From assembly GCA_900468535.1 (NCBI GenBank), contig UBTY01000008.1, positions 62,001 to 126,000 of the forward strand: a stretch of 64,000 bases of DNA, given 5' to 3'. Source of the stretch: Hyphomicrobiales bacterium. Its GTDB lineage: Bacteria > Pseudomonadota > Alphaproteobacteria > Rhizobiales > Rhizobiaceae. A program made the translations under genes and the position numbers. The notes below the pieces were generated by a model. That model ran no database searches, was not told where the DNA came from, and worked only from the letters and a program-made list of their open reading frames with translations. Shown here in pieces: positions 46,218 through 53,295 of this stretch. Within the stretch, counting starts at the first letter, position 1; every line of letters begins with the position of its first letter.

Positions 46218-47510
46218 ATGGCCGAGTCCAAAATCGCGCAGGATGTGATTGCGCAGGAAAACGACAAGCGCGCATCCGCGCTCAAATCCGATTACGAAGC
46301 GCTGGGCGCCAATCTTTCGCGCCGTGGCATCGACATTGAAAACATCACGCGCCGCGTATCCGAATTCTTCGTCGCCGTTCCGTCCTGGGGCGTCGGCACG
46401 GGCGGCACGCGCTTTGCCCGCTTCCCTGGCACCGGCGAACCGCGCGGCATCTTCGACAAGCTGGACGATTGCTCGGTCATCAACGAGCTGACGCGCGCCA
46501 CGCCGAACGTCTCGCTCCACATTCCGTGGGACAAGACCGACGTCAAAGAACTGAAGGCAAAGGGCGATCAGCTCGGCCTCGGCTTCGACGCGATGAACTC
46601 CAACACCTTCTCCGACGCGCCCGGCCAGGCCCATTCCTACAAGTATGGTTCGCTCAGCCACACCGACGCGGCAACGCGTACGCAGGCCGTCGAGCACAAC
46701 ATCGAATGCATCGAGATCGGCAAGGCAATCGGCTCCAAGGCGCTGACCGTCTGGGTCGGCGATGGCTCGAACTTCCCGGGCCAGAGCAACTTCACGAAGG
46801 CCTTTGAACGCTATCTCGCCTCGATGGCCGACATCTACAAGGCGCTGCCTGACGATTGGAAGCTGTTCTCCGAACACAAGATGTACGAGCCGGCCTTCTA
46901 CTCGACGGTCGTACAGGACTGGGGCACCAACTACCTGATCGCCCAGACACTCGGTCCCAAGGCGCATTGCCTTGTCGACCTCGGCCACCATGCGCCGAAC
47001 ACCAACATCGAGATGATCGTCGCCCGCCTGATCCAGTTCGGCAAACTCGGCGGCTTCCACTTCAACGACTCGAAGTATGGTGACGACGATCTGGATGCCG
47101 GCGCGATCGATCCCTATCGCCTGTTCCTGGTCTTCAACGAGCTGGTGGAAGCCGAACAGCGCGGCGTCAATGACTTCAACCCGGCGCACATGATCGACCA
47201 GTCGCACAATGTGACCGATCCGATCGAAAGCCTGATCAACAGCGCCAACGAAATCCGCCGCGCCTATGCGCAGGCGCTGATTGTCGACCGCAAGGCGCTG
47301 GCCGGCTTCCAGGACGAAAACGACGCGCTGATGGCAACCGAAACCCTGAAGCGCGGCTACCGCACGGATGTCGAGCCGATCCTGGCGGAAGCCCGTCGTC
47401 GTGCCGGTGGCGCGATCGATCCGGTCGCGACCTACCGCGCCAGCGGTTACCGCAAGAAGGTCTCCACAGAGCGTCCCGCATCCGCCGCCGGCGGTGGCGG
47501 TATCATCTAA
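46218..47510 (+). CDS. rhaI: L-rhamnose isomerase (Rhizobium type)
   Basis: The 430-aa TIM-barrel protein belongs to the Rhizobium/Pseudomonas-type rhamnose isomerase family (not E. coli RhaA), with WVGDGSNFPGQSNF, EHKMYEPAFYSTVVQDWGTNYL, DLGHHAPNTNIEMIVARL and FHFNDSKYGDDDLDAG carrying the metal-site Glu, Asp and His residues. It interconverts L-rhamnose and L-rhamnulose. The start follows GGGAGGA 5 nt upstream. A bidirectional hairpin terminator follows at 47535-47565. Confidence 0.95.
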   Translation: MAESKIAQDVIAQENDKRASALKSDYEALGANLSRRGIDIENITRRVSEFFVAVPSWGVGTGGTRFARFPGTGEPRGIFDKLDDCSVINELTRATPNVSLHIPWDKTDVKELKAKGDQLGLGFDAMNSNTFSDAPGQAHSYKYGSLSHTDAATRTQAVEHNIECIEIGKAIGSKALTVWVGDGSNFPGQSNFTKAFERYLASMADIYKALPDDWKLFSEHKMYEPAFYSTVVQDWGTNYLIAQTLGPKAHCLVDLGHHAPNTNIEMIVARLIQFGKLGGFHFNDSKYGDDDLDAGAIDPYRLFLVFNELVEAEQRGVNDFNPAHMIDQSHNVTDPIESLINSANEIRRAYAQALIVDRKALAGFQDENDALMATETLKRGYRTDVEPILAEARRRAGGAIDPVATYRASGYRKKVSTERPASAAGGGGII

Positions 47511-47534
47511 ATCTCAGCCTCCCAAGGCTTTTCG

Positions 47535-47565
47535 TAGGGCCGCTGTCGATGAGACAGCGGCCCTA
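47535..47565. terminator. Bidirectional terminator between rhaI and the carboxymuconolactone decarboxylase gene
   Basis: A perfect 13-bp stem (TAGGGCCGCTGTC, 47535-47547, with 47553-47565) and a 5-nt loop lie between the convergent gene ends at 47510 and 47571. Confidence 0.8.
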
Positions 47566-47570
47566 TTCTG

Positions 47571-48029
47571 TTACGGCTTCCACTGGCCGGCAATCTGCCG
47601 GGTTGCGATATTCAGTCGGTTCCAAACATTGATGTTGGCAATCGCAATTACCAGCGCTCCGAGGCTCTTGCTGTCGAAGTGTCGAGCGGCTTCGTCCCAG
47701 ATGTCGTCGGGCACGGGGTCGGCGCGATCGCTGACGCGGGTGACGGCTTCCGTCAAGGCAAGAGCGGCCCTTTCCGCATCTGTGAAATAGGGTGTGTCCC
47801 GCCAGGCGCTGACGGCAAAGAGCCGTTCGTCGGTCTCGCCCGCCTTCTTCGCGATGCGCGGATGTCCATCGATGCAAACGCTGCATCCGTTGATCTGGCT
47901 GGCGCGCAGATTGACCAGTTCCAGCAGGATCGGCGAAAGGCCCGATTTTGCCGGTATCGATCCAAGCGCGTGCAACGCCTGCATCGCTTCCGGAACGACG
48001 ACAGCTGGATTTCCCATTCTCGCTTGCAT
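47571..48029 (-). CDS. Carboxymuconolactone decarboxylase (AhpD-like) family protein
   Basis: The 152-aa protein has the AhpD-like core with Cys49-x2-Cys52 and His56 (CSVCIDGH), the redox-active CxxC-x3-H of peroxidase-type members. It is divergent from an ECF41 sigma gene, and ECF41 sigmas are known to sit beside and control carboxymuconolactone decarboxylase, oxidoreductase or epimerase genes. A perfect ECF41 promoter motif points at it (48140-48114). The ATG at 48029 follows AGGAGA; the frame upstream of it is rejected as it would extend into the promoter region. Confidence 0.9.
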   Translation of the reverse strand: MQARMGNPAVVVPEAMQALHALGSIPAKSGLSPILLELVNLRASQINGCSVCIDGHPRIAKKAGETDERLFAVSAWRDTPYFTDAERAALALTEAVTRVSDRADPVPDDIWDEAARHFDSKSLGALVIAIANINVWNRLNIATRQIAGQWKP

Positions 48030-48078
48030 GATGTCTCTCCTTGATGTGTTTTCCAAAATGACGCCGCCGGCTGTGCCT

Positions 48079-48105
48079 TGTCACATCGGCCGGGTTTCGT
48101 TCGTC
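48079..48105 (+). promoter_or_regulatory. ECF41 promoter of the sigma gene
   Basis: TGTCACA (48079-48085), 16 bp, CGTC (48102-48105) on the plus strand matches the ECF41 consensus exactly. It is 35 bp before the sigma start codon and indicates autoregulation. Confidence 0.85.
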
Positions 48106-48113
48106 ATGGAGTT

Positions 48114-48140
48114 GACGGAACAGGCGGGAGGAATGTGACA
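48114..48140 (-). promoter_or_regulatory. ECF41 promoter of the carboxymuconolactone decarboxylase gene
   Basis: On the minus strand TGTCACA (48140-48134), 16 bp, CGTC (48117-48114): a second exact match facing the other gene. It overlaps the ribosome site (GGGAGGA) of the sigma gene and ends at the base before its ATG. Confidence 0.85.
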
Positions 48141-49013
48141 ATGAATGAGAAAAATTGGTTGGCGGGGGAATTCGAGGCGAACAGGGCGCATCTTGGCGCT
48201 GTCGCCTTTCGCATGCTCGGCTCGCGGACGGAGGCTGACGACGCGGTCCAGGAGGCGTGGTTGCGGCTTGGCCGCTCGGATGCGGAAGCGATCGACAATG
48301 TCGGTGGTTGGCTAACGACCGTTGTGGCGCGCATCTGCCTCGACATGCTGCGATCGCGCAAGACACGGCGAGAGGATCCGTTCGATCCGTCGGCGCATGA
48401 GCATGTTGTCGATACGTCAAGAACGACAGATCCGGAACGCGAGGTTGTCCTTGCCGACTCTGTCGGCGTGGCGCTTCTGATCGTTCTGGAGACGTTGGCG
48501 CCCGCCGAGCGCATCGCCTTCGTCTTGCACGATATGTTCGATCTGCCGTTCGACGATATCGCGCCGATCATCAATCGCTCATCGATGGCGACGCGCCAGC
48601 TCGCCAATCGCGCCCGCCGGCGCGTTCAGGGGCGGACTGACGCTCCGGAGGCGGACACGTCCCGCAAGAAACAGATCGTCAACGCGTTCCTCACAGCCTC
48701 ACGCCTTGGCGATATCGGCGCTCTCCTCTCGATCCTCGATCCGCAGGTGGTTTTCACGCCCGATGCGACCGCGATGCGCTATGGGGCCTCTCAAGGCGAG
48801 CTTCGCGGCGCGGCCGCCGTTGCCGATACCTTCAAGGGCAGGGCCCAGGGGGCGCAGCCGGCGCTCATCGATGGCGAGTTCGGGCTTGTGGTCGTGGTGG
48901 GAGGACGGTTGCACGTCGTGCTGCTCCTCACGTTCGACGGCGAGAAAATCGCCGGAATCGATGCCGTTGCCGATCCGGAATATCTCGGAAAGCTGCGCTA
49001 CGAGTTGATCTGA
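48141..49013 (+). CDS. ECF41-type sigma factor with SnoaL-like C-terminal domain
   Basis: The 290-aa protein has sigma region 2 (about 8-75, AFRMLGSRTEADDAVQEAWLRL), region 4 (about 115-170, LVLETLAPAERIAFVLHDMFDLPFDDIAPIINRSSMATRQLANRARRRV in outline) and a C-terminal SnoaL/NTF2-like domain (about 180-290). The fused domain replaces a separate anti-sigma factor in ECF41 (SigJ-like) sigmas. The ATG at 48141 is chosen for the GGGAGGA 9 nt upstream and because the longer frame would overlap both promoters. A terminator follows at 49031-49063. Confidence 0.92.
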   Translation: MNEKNWLAGEFEANRAHLGAVAFRMLGSRTEADDAVQEAWLRLGRSDAEAIDNVGGWLTTVVARICLDMLRSRKTRREDPFDPSAHEHVVDTSRTTDPEREVVLADSVGVALLIVLETLAPAERIAFVLHDMFDLPFDDIAPIINRSSMATRQLANRARRRVQGRTDAPEADTSRKKQIVNAFLTASRLGDIGALLSILDPQVVFTPDATAMRYGASQGELRGAAAVADTFKGRAQGAQPALIDGEFGLVVVVGGRLHVVLLLTFDGEKIAGIDAVADPEYLGKLRYELI

Positions 49014-49030
49014 GAGTATCGCCCAAATGG

Positions 49031-49063
49031 AAAGAGCCGCCGCTTGGTCAGCGGCGACTCTTT
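49031..49063. terminator. Hairpin terminator after the ECF41 sigma gene
   Basis: AAAGAG-C-CGCCGCT (49031-49044) pairs with AGCGGCG-A-CTCTTT (49050-49063) with one mismatch and a 5-nt loop. The A/T flanks suit both the sigma gene and the convergent small gene ending at 49088. Confidence 0.75.
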
Positions 49064-49087
49064 AGGGGCAGGGAAACGCCCGAAACT

Positions 49088-49297
49088 TCAGCAAAAGCTG
49101 CACATGGCAGCCGGATTGTTGGAAATCACGTTCAGAAATTTGCCCACCGGAGAGGCTCGCTGCTCGCGCTTCTTGGCGGCCGTCTCGAGGAGGCGCTTGA
49201 AATCGTCGAGTTTCACGCCGTCGGCGCGGAGCACCATGGCGATCAGGGGATCACGAAGGGCTTCGGTAATGGTCAGGTCGTCTCTGGTCTTGCTCAT
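49088..49297 (-). CDS. Small hypothetical protein, 69 aa
   Basis: The protein is soluble and helical in its first 45 residues (TITEALRDPLIAMVLRADGVKLDDFKRLLETAAKKREQR) and ends with two cysteines (AAMCSFC). The TITEALRDPLI-type opening recurs in small rhizobial proteins of unknown role. A strong ribosome site (AAAGGAGGC) precedes the ATG at 49297. It is divergent from a TetR gene with two palindromes between them, so it is the probable target of that regulator. Confidence 0.7.
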   Translation of the reverse strand: MSKTRDDLTITEALRDPLIAMVLRADGVKLDDFKRLLETAAKKREQRASPVGKFLNVISNNPAAMCSFC

Positions 49298-49379
49298 GGT
49301 TTGCCTCCTTTCGTGGGCTGTAGCCCGTGTTCCACCTCAGTCGCATATTCATCGACATTGACTTTTGCGAAGGGTGGTG

Positions 49380-49418
49380 TTACCGGTAAGTAACAATGCA
49401 TTTGTTACCGATCGGTCA
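49380..49418. promoter_or_regulatory. Paired palindromes, likely TetR operators
   Basis: TTACCGGTAA (49380-49389) and ACCGATCGGT (49407-49416, extended to TTACCGATCGGTCA) are palindromes whose centres lie 27 bp apart between the divergent small gene and TetR gene. Both carry the half-site TTACCG, so one dimer-forming repressor could bind both. Confidence 0.6.
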
Positions 49419-49423
49419 CATGG

Positions 49424-50047
49424 ATGTCAAGGACCTTGTCCGCAAAAAAATCTGAAACTTTGAGCCTGCTATCTCCCGCAAACACCGACGAGAAAATCCC
49501 GCCACGGGAGCGCATCGTCTCGACCGCCGCCGAGCTTTTTCGTGAGCACGGCATCCGCGGTATCGGCGTGGACGCAATCGCAGATGCCGCTTTGACCAAC
49601 AAGATGACGCTCTATCGCCACTTCGGCTCAAAGGACGAGCTGGTCTGCGAGACGCTTCGTCGTGCCTCGGAAAAAGCCGAAGCGATCTGGCGCGATCTTG
49701 AAACCGCTCACCCTGATGACCCCAATGGGCAACTCAGGGCTTGGGTCGAGGCGCGAACGCAAAGTCTTTGCGGCGAACACGTCGGGTGTGACCTTGCGAA
49801 TGCAGCGATCGAGCTGAAAGGTGAGGGACACCCCGCCTATGGCGTGATCGAGCGTCACAAGGCCGAACAGCGCGACAGACTGGAGGCGCTCTGTCTTGCA
49901 GCCGGCGCGCGCGAACCCAAACTATTGGCAGATACATTGACGCTCCTTCTGGAAGGCGCTCGCGTCACGCGCCAAGCCATGGGCAACGACACATGTTGCA
50001 ATCATTTCTCCAAGGCCTGCAACGCTGCCATTACCGCTTTTGCCTAG
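49424..50047 (+). CDS. TetR family regulator
   Basis: The 207-aa protein has a TetR helix-turn-helix at about 25-75 (RIVSTAAELFREHGIRGIGVDAIADAALTNKMTLYRHFGSKDEL) and a C-terminal ligand domain with a CGEHVGCD and TCCNHF segment, so cysteines may matter for sensing. It resembles the group with a ~120-residue TetR_C_33-like domain. The ATG at 49424 sits at the end of the second palindrome, so autorepression is likely. No ribosome site stands out. Confidence 0.88.
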   Translation: MSRTLSAKKSETLSLLSPANTDEKIPPRERIVSTAAELFREHGIRGIGVDAIADAALTNKMTLYRHFGSKDELVCETLRRASEKAEAIWRDLETAHPDDPNGQLRAWVEARTQSLCGEHVGCDLANAAIELKGEGHPAYGVIERHKAEQRDRLEALCLAAGAREPKLLADTLTLLLEGARVTRQAMGNDTCCNHFSKACNAAITAFA

Positions 50048-50060
50048 CTGGCACCTTACC

Positions 50061-50085
50061 GGAACCTGAGCCAATCCCATGCGTT
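50061..50085 (+). promoter_or_regulatory. EcfG/RpoE2-type promoter upstream of a small gene
   Basis: GGAAC (50061-50065), 16 bp, CGTT (50082-50085), with transcription expected near 50092, ahead of the small gene starting at 50104 or 50122. Confidence 0.65.
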
Positions 50086-50103
50086 TTCACGATAAGTGAA
50101 ATA

Positions 50104-50310
50104 ATGGGACGCCCGGAAGCGATGAACTATAGCTACCTCCATCGCCTCTACGCAAAGCGAGCGGAACTAGAGGCAAAGCTTGAGCTCTACGATGCACGCG
50201 ACTGCTTCGGAGACGAAGACATTAACGATGGTACCGGTGACGAGTTGCGTGAGCGGCTAAGCGAGGTGTACGACGAGATCCAGCAGCTCGAGCATTCGCC
50301 GGCCGGTTAG
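50104..50310 (+). CDS. Small hypothetical protein, likely stress-induced
   Basis: The ORF gives 68 aa from the ATG at 50104 or 62 aa from 50122, where GGAAG lies 2 nt upstream. It is charged and helical throughout (LHRLYAKRAELEAKLELYDARD then DELRERLSEVYDEIQQLE), coiled-coil-like, with no membrane segment. An exact GGAAC-N16-CGTT promoter ends 18 bp before the first ATG, so it probably belongs to the general stress regulon. I do not recognise the family. It runs in 4 bp of overlap into the end of the convergent DUF1810 gene. Confidence 0.65.
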   Translation: MGRPEAMNYSYLHRLYAKRAELEAKLELYDARDCFGDEDINDGTGDELRERLSEVYDEIQQLEHSPAG

Positions 50311-50738
50311 CCGCGCGCATCCAGCAGCTCGATGGTCCGCGTGTCGAAGGCGCCACCGTAGAATTGCTCAATGACCTTGTGAAACGCAGAGCCATGATCG
50401 CTAATGGCCGCAAACAGCGTCATGGATGAGCGTAATTTGACATCATCCGGCGAGCCAAAGATGTCGTGAGCCGATTGTCCCTTTATCGCCAGAACGGCAT
50501 CGACGCATCGATGTAGCCTGGGTCCCAGGATAGGGTCGGCCAGGAACGCGCCAGCCTCCTCGATCGAACGGATCGCATATTTCTCCGCCATGAGGGAGGA
50601 TCCCAGCCCGGCAATCTGCGGAAAGATGAACCACATCCAGTGTGAGCGCTTTTTTCCCGTCCGGAGTTCGCGCAAGGCTTTGTCGTAAATCTCATTCTGC
50701 GCGTCGATAAAGCGGTCTAGGTCGAAGTCTATCGCCAT
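50307..50738 (-). CDS. DUF1810 family protein
   Basis: The 143-aa protein fits DUF1810 (PF08837): FDLDRFIDAQNEIYDKALRELRTGKKRSHWMWFIFPQIAGLGSS near the N-terminus, with the invariant HWMWFIFPQ motif, then SDHGSAFHKVIEQFYGG at the C-terminus. Function is unknown, although members appear next to DNA-repair and nucleotide-handling genes elsewhere. The ATG at 50738 follows GGAGGTG; the longer frame is rejected. It stands alone on the minus strand. Confidence 0.9.
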   Translation of the reverse strand: MAIDFDLDRFIDAQNEIYDKALRELRTGKKRSHWMWFIFPQIAGLGSSLMAEKYAIRSIEEAGAFLADPILGPRLHRCVDAVLAIKGQSAHDIFGSPDDVKLRSSMTLFAAISDHGSAFHKVIEQFYGGAFDTRTIELLDARG

Positions 50739-50814
50739 AGTGCACCTCCGGGACGTTAATTGTGGTGATCGGTCACAAAGTCCAACCCGAGGGGCAACTG
50801 AAGCTAAACGCGGC

Positions 50815-50946
50815 TTATCGCTCTCTTTGTTGAGGCTTGGCGGCTTCGCGTTGTTCCGCATCCCGTAGAAGGTGAGTGTCCAGAAGGCCGAGCGACGCCA
50901 TCAGGGCGGCGCCTGTGAGGGAGGAAAGCTTGAGCGTCATGCGCAT
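50815..50946 (-). CDS. Possible 43-aa micro-protein next to the PadR gene
   Basis: A short ORF (ATG at 50946, or 50940) codes for a peptide with a hydrophobic N-terminal half (LSSLTGAALMASLGLL) and a charged C-terminal half (RDAEQREAAKPQQRER), like a small membrane-anchored or secreted peptide. The ribosome site is weak. It is divergent from padR, with the PadR-like operators 31 bp upstream of its start, so it is a plausible target gene. It could also be chance. Confidence 0.35.
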   Translation of the reverse strand: MRMTLKLSSLTGAALMASLGLLDTHLLRDAEQREAAKPQQRER

Positions 50947-50976
50947 CCGTTGGAACAACAGCCAATCCTATCGGTA

Positions 50977-51020
50977 AATTTCGATATATCTTGATTGTCG
51001 TTATATCGAAATTATATCGA
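50977..51020. promoter_or_regulatory. Inverted repeats, likely PadR operator
   Basis: AATTTCGATATA (50977-50988) is repeated as the exact inverse TATATCGAAATT at 51002-51013, and a further half-site TATATCGA follows at 51013-51020. It lies 51 bp upstream of the PadR start and is AT-rich. Confidence 0.7.
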
Positions 51021-51070
51021 GGCACAAACAGCGGCGAAGTCACGACTTCGTCAACACAGGGGTATAGAAG

Positions 51071-51553
51071 GTGAAGCATCATCACGGCCGCTCGGGTAAG
51101 CGACTGTTCGACTACGGAGAGCTCAAGATCCTCCTCGTCGCTATGCTGGCGCAACGGCCTTCGCACGGATACGAGCTGATCAAGGCGATCGAGGAACGAA
51201 TGCAAGGTCGCTATACGCCGAGCCCCGGCGTCATCTATCCAACGCTCGCTTGGCTCGACGACATGGGATACGCGCTCGTTGAGGCGGCGATCGGCGGGCG
51301 CAAGCGCTATCGCCTGACGCCCGAGGGCGAAGCATTCTTCACGGCCAATCGGTCTGCGGCCGAAGAGCTTCTTTCTCGTTCAGCCCCTTCGGAAAACAAC
51401 GGCGAGCCGATCCCGGATGCTTTAGTCAAGTCGATGGCGAAACTGAGCCGGGCCATTAGGCTGCGCACACGCAGGGGGCCGCTCGATGAGATGACCGCGA
51501 AGAAGATCGCCGAGCTTATTGACGCAGCGACAAACGAGCTGGAACAGACGTAA
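51071..51553 (+). CDS. PadR family regulator
   Basis: The 160-aa protein has the PadR winged helix (about 10-95, LKILLVAMLAQRPSHGYELIKAIEERMQGRYTPSPGVIYPTLAWLDDMGYALVEA in outline) and a helical dimerisation tail. An N-terminal His cluster (KHHHGRSG) precedes it. PadR proteins repress and are released by small molecules such as phenolics or drugs. GTG at 51071 with AGGGG upstream is the start. A putative O-methyltransferase gene follows after 18 bp, so the two are likely co-transcribed. Confidence 0.9.
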   Translation: MKHHHGRSGKRLFDYGELKILLVAMLAQRPSHGYELIKAIEERMQGRYTPSPGVIYPTLAWLDDMGYALVEAAIGGRKRYRLTPEGEAFFTANRSAAEELLSRSAPSENNGEPIPDALVKSMAKLSRAIRLRTRRGPLDEMTAKKIAELIDAATNELEQT

Positions 51554-51571
51554 GTATCTGCCTGGGGTACC

Positions 51572-52186
51572 GTGGACGAGAAAATGTTGGCAGTGCTCGA
51601 GGCCTATCACGAGCTTATTCGGCAGGAGCAAAATACTCCCCGCGAAATGCCGCCTGGCGGCCGTGACGGCGGGAATGACCGAAGGTTGCGCGCGGTCGGG
51701 CCGGAGACCGGCCAGCTTCTCAATATCCTCGCACGCAGCCTCAAGGCACCGACAATTCTGGAGATTGGCACGTCGTTCGGATATTCGGGGATCTGGCTTG
51801 CCGATGCGGCACGCGCGTCCGGAGGGCGGGTGATTACCATGGAGTTGCACGCCTACAAGGCGGAGTATGCGAAGGAGATGGCGGCGAAAGCAAATCTTGC
51901 CGATTACATCGATTTCAGGATCGGTGATGCCTTTTCATTGATCGCCGACCTGGAGACGATCGACTTCGTTCTCCTCGACCTGTGGAAGGACCTCTACGTG
52001 CCGTGCCTGGAGGCCTTCTATCCGAAGCTCAATGCCGGCGCGATCATCGTGACGGATAATATGCTTCGTCCGGGAGACGACCATATCGCGCATTACGGAA
52101 GGACCGTCCGCGCAAAGCCCGGGATCACAAGCGTGCTGTTGCCTGTCGGGGCTGGAATAGAGGTCAGCCGGTTTCAACCGGACTGA
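51572..52186 (+). CDS. O-methyltransferase (class I SAM-dependent, family 3)
   Basis: The 204-aa protein has the SAM fold: motif I LEIGTSFGYSGIWLA (about 66-80), acidic end of strand 2 in VITMELHAY, FVLLDLWKDLY as motif IV and IIVTDNML after it. It is closest to O-methyltransferases of the catechol/caffeoyl-CoA type (PF01596). Substrate is not evident; co-transcription with padR suggests it is regulated by, or acts on, a phenolic. The GTG at 51572 follows GGGG. Confidence 0.8.
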   Translation: MDEKMLAVLEAYHELIRQEQNTPREMPPGGRDGGNDRRLRAVGPETGQLLNILARSLKAPTILEIGTSFGYSGIWLADAARASGGRVITMELHAYKAEYAKEMAAKANLADYIDFRIGDAFSLIADLETIDFVLLDLWKDLYVPCLEAFYPKLNAGAIIVTDNMLRPGDDHIAHYGRTVRAKPGITSVLLPVGAGIEVSRFQPD

Positions 52187-52245
52187 GAAGCGGGCATTCG
52201 CCCCGCGTCCGTTCTTGATGCCAGCCAACGGGTTGGAAACCTCTA

Positions 52246-53292
52246 TCAGAGGTAGTTTACGAGGCTCAGGCTTTGCAGTTTCGAGACCAGCGTGTAAGCG
52301 GTCTCAAGCTGTGTTTGAAGCGTATTGACCAGTGTCGATGCTTCATAGGTATCCACGCCCTGGAGATCTGTGAGCCGTGTCGTCAGAAGAGAAGACTGCG
52401 CATCCAACGCGTCGTTGGCCTTTTCGACACGCTCCTGTGAAAGACCGAGGACGCTCTGTTGGGTAACCAGCGCCGAGCTAGCCTGCGAAGCGTAGCTTAT
52501 TGCCGATGATGTCACGGCGCTTAACGCATCCGCGCTGATGTCCTGCGATCCGATGGCCGAGATGACGGTCGCGGCCAGGGCGAGATACCGCATGCCTTCC
52601 GAATTGGCATTCGTTGAGGATGTCACCGTTTCGGATGTGCTGATCCGACTGGTCATGTTGGTGCTGGAGGCGCTCGACCATCCGCTTGACGAATCTGTCC
52701 AGGCGGCTTCGGAGAACATCGGCTCGACGGTATCAGAGATGAACGTCGTCATCTCATCGCCCGTCAGTTCGTTCACCGACTTGCCGAGCCCGGTCGCATA
52801 GCTTTGAAGCGCGTCCGAAATCGCAGATGTGACCGATGCACTTTGGTCCGTAAGCGGAGCGACATCCACATTGGTGCCGGCAAACAGGTACTCGCCGTTC
52901 ACCATCGTATTGGCGCTCGAGATCAGCTGAGAGATCGTGTCGCTCGCCGACTGTTGCGCAACGGTCAGGCTCGTCGAATCCTGGCTGCCTTGCAGGGCGG
53001 TCAGATTGGAGACGAGCGAGTCCGCTACATCCTGAAGGCTCGATAGTGCCGACTGGGAGGCGTCAAGACGGACGCTGACGACTGAGTTGTTCGCCTTCAG
53101 CGATGCGGCCTGGTCAATCGCGGTGCGCAGATTGATGCTTGTGGCCGCACCCGATCCCAGCGATGCGCCGAGATCGGCATAAGTGCCGGTTGTCGCTTCG
53201 GTCGATGCGGTGATCAGACGTGTTTGGGATTGATTGATGGTCTGGCGAAGGCTGGTGGCGAGCGCCGTGCTCGAGACGAAAGACAATTTCAT
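52246..53292 (-). CDS. flgL: Flagellar hook-filament junction protein FlgL
   Basis: The 348-aa protein has the flagellin-like N-terminal helix (SSTALATSLRQTINQSQTRLITASTEATTGTYADLG in part) and C-terminal helix (VDTYEASTLVNTLQTQLETAYTLVSKLQSLSLVNYL in part), which pack in the D0 domain, with a Ser/Thr-rich middle. FlgL is hook-associated protein 3 and is exported by the flagellar type III system. It is the last gene of flgE-flgK-flgL, 3 bp after flgK. The short hairpin ACCTCT-GAT-AGAGGT overlaps its stop (52239-52253). Confidence 0.9.
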   Translation of the reverse strand: MKLSFVSSTALATSLRQTINQSQTRLITASTEATTGTYADLGASLGSGAATSINLRTAIDQAASLKANNSVVSVRLDASQSALSSLQDVADSLVSNLTALQGSQDSTSLTVAQQSASDTISQLISSANTMVNGEYLFAGTNVDVAPLTDQSASVTSAISDALQSYATGLGKSVNELTGDEMTTFISDTVEPMFSEAAWTDSSSGWSSASSTNMTSRISTSETVTSSTNANSEGMRYLALAATVISAIGSQDISADALSAVTSSAISYASQASSALVTQQSVLGLSQERVEKANDALDAQSSLLTTRLTDLQGVDTYEASTLVNTLQTQLETAYTLVSKLQSLSLVNYL

Positions 53293-53295
53293 GGT

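Noticed and set aside
50764-50776. GTGA...TCAC palindrome upstream of DUF1810 as an operator related to the TetR sites
   Set aside because: Arms are only 4 bp; the partial match GATCGGTCAC to the TetR palindrome may be chance.
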